From Synechococcus sp. PL34863bin_39 (lineage in GTDB: Bacteria; Cyanobacteriota; Cyanobacteriia; PCC-6307; Cyanobiaceae): a stretch of 6,879 bases of DNA. The notes below the pieces were generated by a model, which did no database searches, was not told the DNA's origin, and was given only the letters and a program-made list of their open reading frames with translations. Position 1 is the stretch's first letter. The number at the start of each line of letters is the position of its first letter. The DNA is taken from contig WTHL01000229.1 in NCBI GenBank assembly GCA_011523155.1, positions 1 through 6,879 on the forward strand, written 5' to 3'. Below, piece by piece: positions 5,887-6,879 of the stretch. Both the position numbers and the translations under genes were made by a program.

Positions 5887-6879
5887 TCAGGTGCGATCGT
5901 CGTTCGGTTGCACAGACGTCAGCGGTGTCACCGCCTCGGGGTTGTCGATGTCGTAATCGATGATCTCGGCAGGCAGGCCTTGCAGTGATTCCGTGGGGTA
6001 GATCGTGAAATCCTCCACCCGTTTGAACAGGGGCAGCAGAACGCGGGCCAGGGCATTGGGGGCGCCGTAGAAGAAGGAGTGGTGCCCCAGCAGAAACTCG
6101 GTGGTGCCGGCGCTGCCGTCGGCGGCATCCTGGCGGCGGAGGAAACGCCGCATTGCTGCCCGCTCATCGGGTGTGAGCTCCGGGTGCGCTGTCACGGGGA
6201 AGTCCCGCTGGGCTGCGATCAATCCGGCCTTGCGCCAGTCGATCTCGGCAAGACGGGCCATCAGCAACTCGCGCTCGTTGCTGAAGTCAACGCAGGCGAG
6301 TTGCTGTTCTTCGATCTGCATCACCTCGGCAACGGCATGGCGTTGCAGACGGCGCCATTTGATGCGGGCATCGTCATGCACCACCAGCGAGCACAGACGG
6401 ATGCGTTTGTACCCCTTCAGCAGCCTGGTGTTGGCCTCATTGCGGCCAATGAACTGGAACAGAAACTGGGAGCCGGTGCCGATGTAGTCGTCCAGCACGA
6501 CAATGGCCCGTTGGCTTCTGTCCTGGGTGCTGTGCCTCAGTGCTTCAACCGTGTGGAAGTGCCTGACGGAGAGACGATTCGCCTTTCGGTAGACATAGGA
6601 GGCCAGGTCGCCGCTTTTGCAGGTGAAGGCCCGGGTGAAGTCGATGTCGCTGAACCCATCCACATCGAATCCGTCGTCGTTGAGGTCCATGCACAGGCGT
6701 TGGTGCAGCAGGCGGCATTCGCGGATCATCCGTGCCCAGCTGTGCAGCTCCATGCACTCCAGCAGCCGCATGGCTGTCGGTTGATCGTCGGCTGGGAATT
6801 GGTCCATCCAGCGATGGATCGCCGACTCGCTGATCTCCGCCTCATTCCAGGCCTCCGCGAGCTGCCTCAGTCGTTGTTC
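5887..6879 (-). CDS. Phosphoribosyltransferase-like protein (PRTase-CE-like), 5' end outside window
   Basis: The frame is open from the right edge to the TGA at 5887, giving 330 visible residues. An ATG at 6807 would give 306 residues, but the 24 codons before it are open and helix-like (including AEAWNEAEI), and the segment RWMDQF spanning that ATG looks like one continuous N-terminal domain, so the start probably lies further upstream. Counting from the 6807 Met, AIVVLDDYIGTGSQ (101-114) fits the PRPP-binding loop of type I phosphoribosyltransferases: hydrophobic strand, Asp106-Asp107, then the TG turn. The rest matches no housekeeping PRTase I recognise. From memory it resembles the PRTase-like 'CE' proteins of predicted prokaryotic conflict systems, which have a helical N-terminal domain before the PRTase fold; I could not confirm this. 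The reaction is unknown. It precedes the glycosyltransferase gene by 71 bases on the same strand. Confidence 0.72.
   Translation of the reverse strand, partial: EQRLRQLAEAWNEAEISESAIHRWMDQFPADDQPTAMRLLECMELHSWARMIRECRLLHQRLCMDLNDDGFDVDGFSDIDFTRAFTCKSGDLASYVYRKANRLSVRHFHTVEALRHSTQDRSQRAIVVLDDYIGTGSQFLFQFIGRNEANTRLLKGYKRIRLCSLVVHDDARIKWRRLQRHAVAEVMQIEEQQLACVDFSNERELLMARLAEIDWRKAGLIAAQRDFPVTAHPELTPDERAAMRRFLRRQDAADGSAGTTEFLLGHHSFFYGAPNALARVLLPLFKRVEDFTIYPTESLQGLPAEIIDYDIDNPEAVTPLTSVQPNDDRT

Noticed and set aside
1..6879. Mobile elements, CRISPR arrays, tRNA or rRNA genes
   Set aside because: I found no transposase or integrase motifs, no regularly spaced repeats and no tRNA-like cloverleaf sequence; nearly all bases are accounted for by protein-coding genes.

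Overview
The window is GC-rich, densely coding bacterial DNA with no sign of plasmid, phage, insertion sequence, CRISPR or RNA genes. The protein content fits a cyanobacterium, perhaps a Synechococcus/Cyanobium-type picocyanobacterium, because of the style of the BioA N-terminus and the mix of a UPF0114 protein with a GT1-type glycosyltransferase. That taxonomic call is an inference from protein style and is not certain. I did not see the octamer GCGATCGC (HIP1) that is frequent in many other cyanobacteria.

Layout, left to right. Bases 1-148 (minus strand) hold the first 49 codons of bioA, a biotin-biosynthesis aminotransferase that runs off the left edge. Bases 149-270 are a divergent intergenic region with a small palindrome and a 13-base direct repeat. 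Bases 271-3902 (plus strand) are a tightly packed three-gene operon: a MoxR-family AAA+ ATPase, a DUF58 membrane protein and a TgpA-like membrane transglutaminase. The first pair overlaps by 14 bases and the second pair is separated by one base. This trio is a recurrent but poorly understood bacterial module; the ATPase is thought to act as a chaperone or remodeller for partner proteins.

Bases 3859-6879 are all on the minus strand and run toward the operon. In transcription order they are a phosphoribosyltransferase-like gene of unknown role (5' end outside the window), a GT1-type glycosyltransferase with a textbook ribosome binding site, and a small four-helix membrane protein of the UPF0114/YqhA family. 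Spacers between them are 71 and 61 bases, so they could be one transcript. The UPF0114 gene ends inside the 3' end of the transglutaminase gene, a 44-base tail-to-tail overlap.

The least ordinary item is the PRTase-like gene at the right edge. It has a PRPP-loop-like segment (LDDYIGTGSQ) in an otherwise unfamiliar protein and resembles PRTase-like proteins found in predicted conflict (defence) loci. Its upstream partners are outside the window, so a defence role is a hypothesis only.
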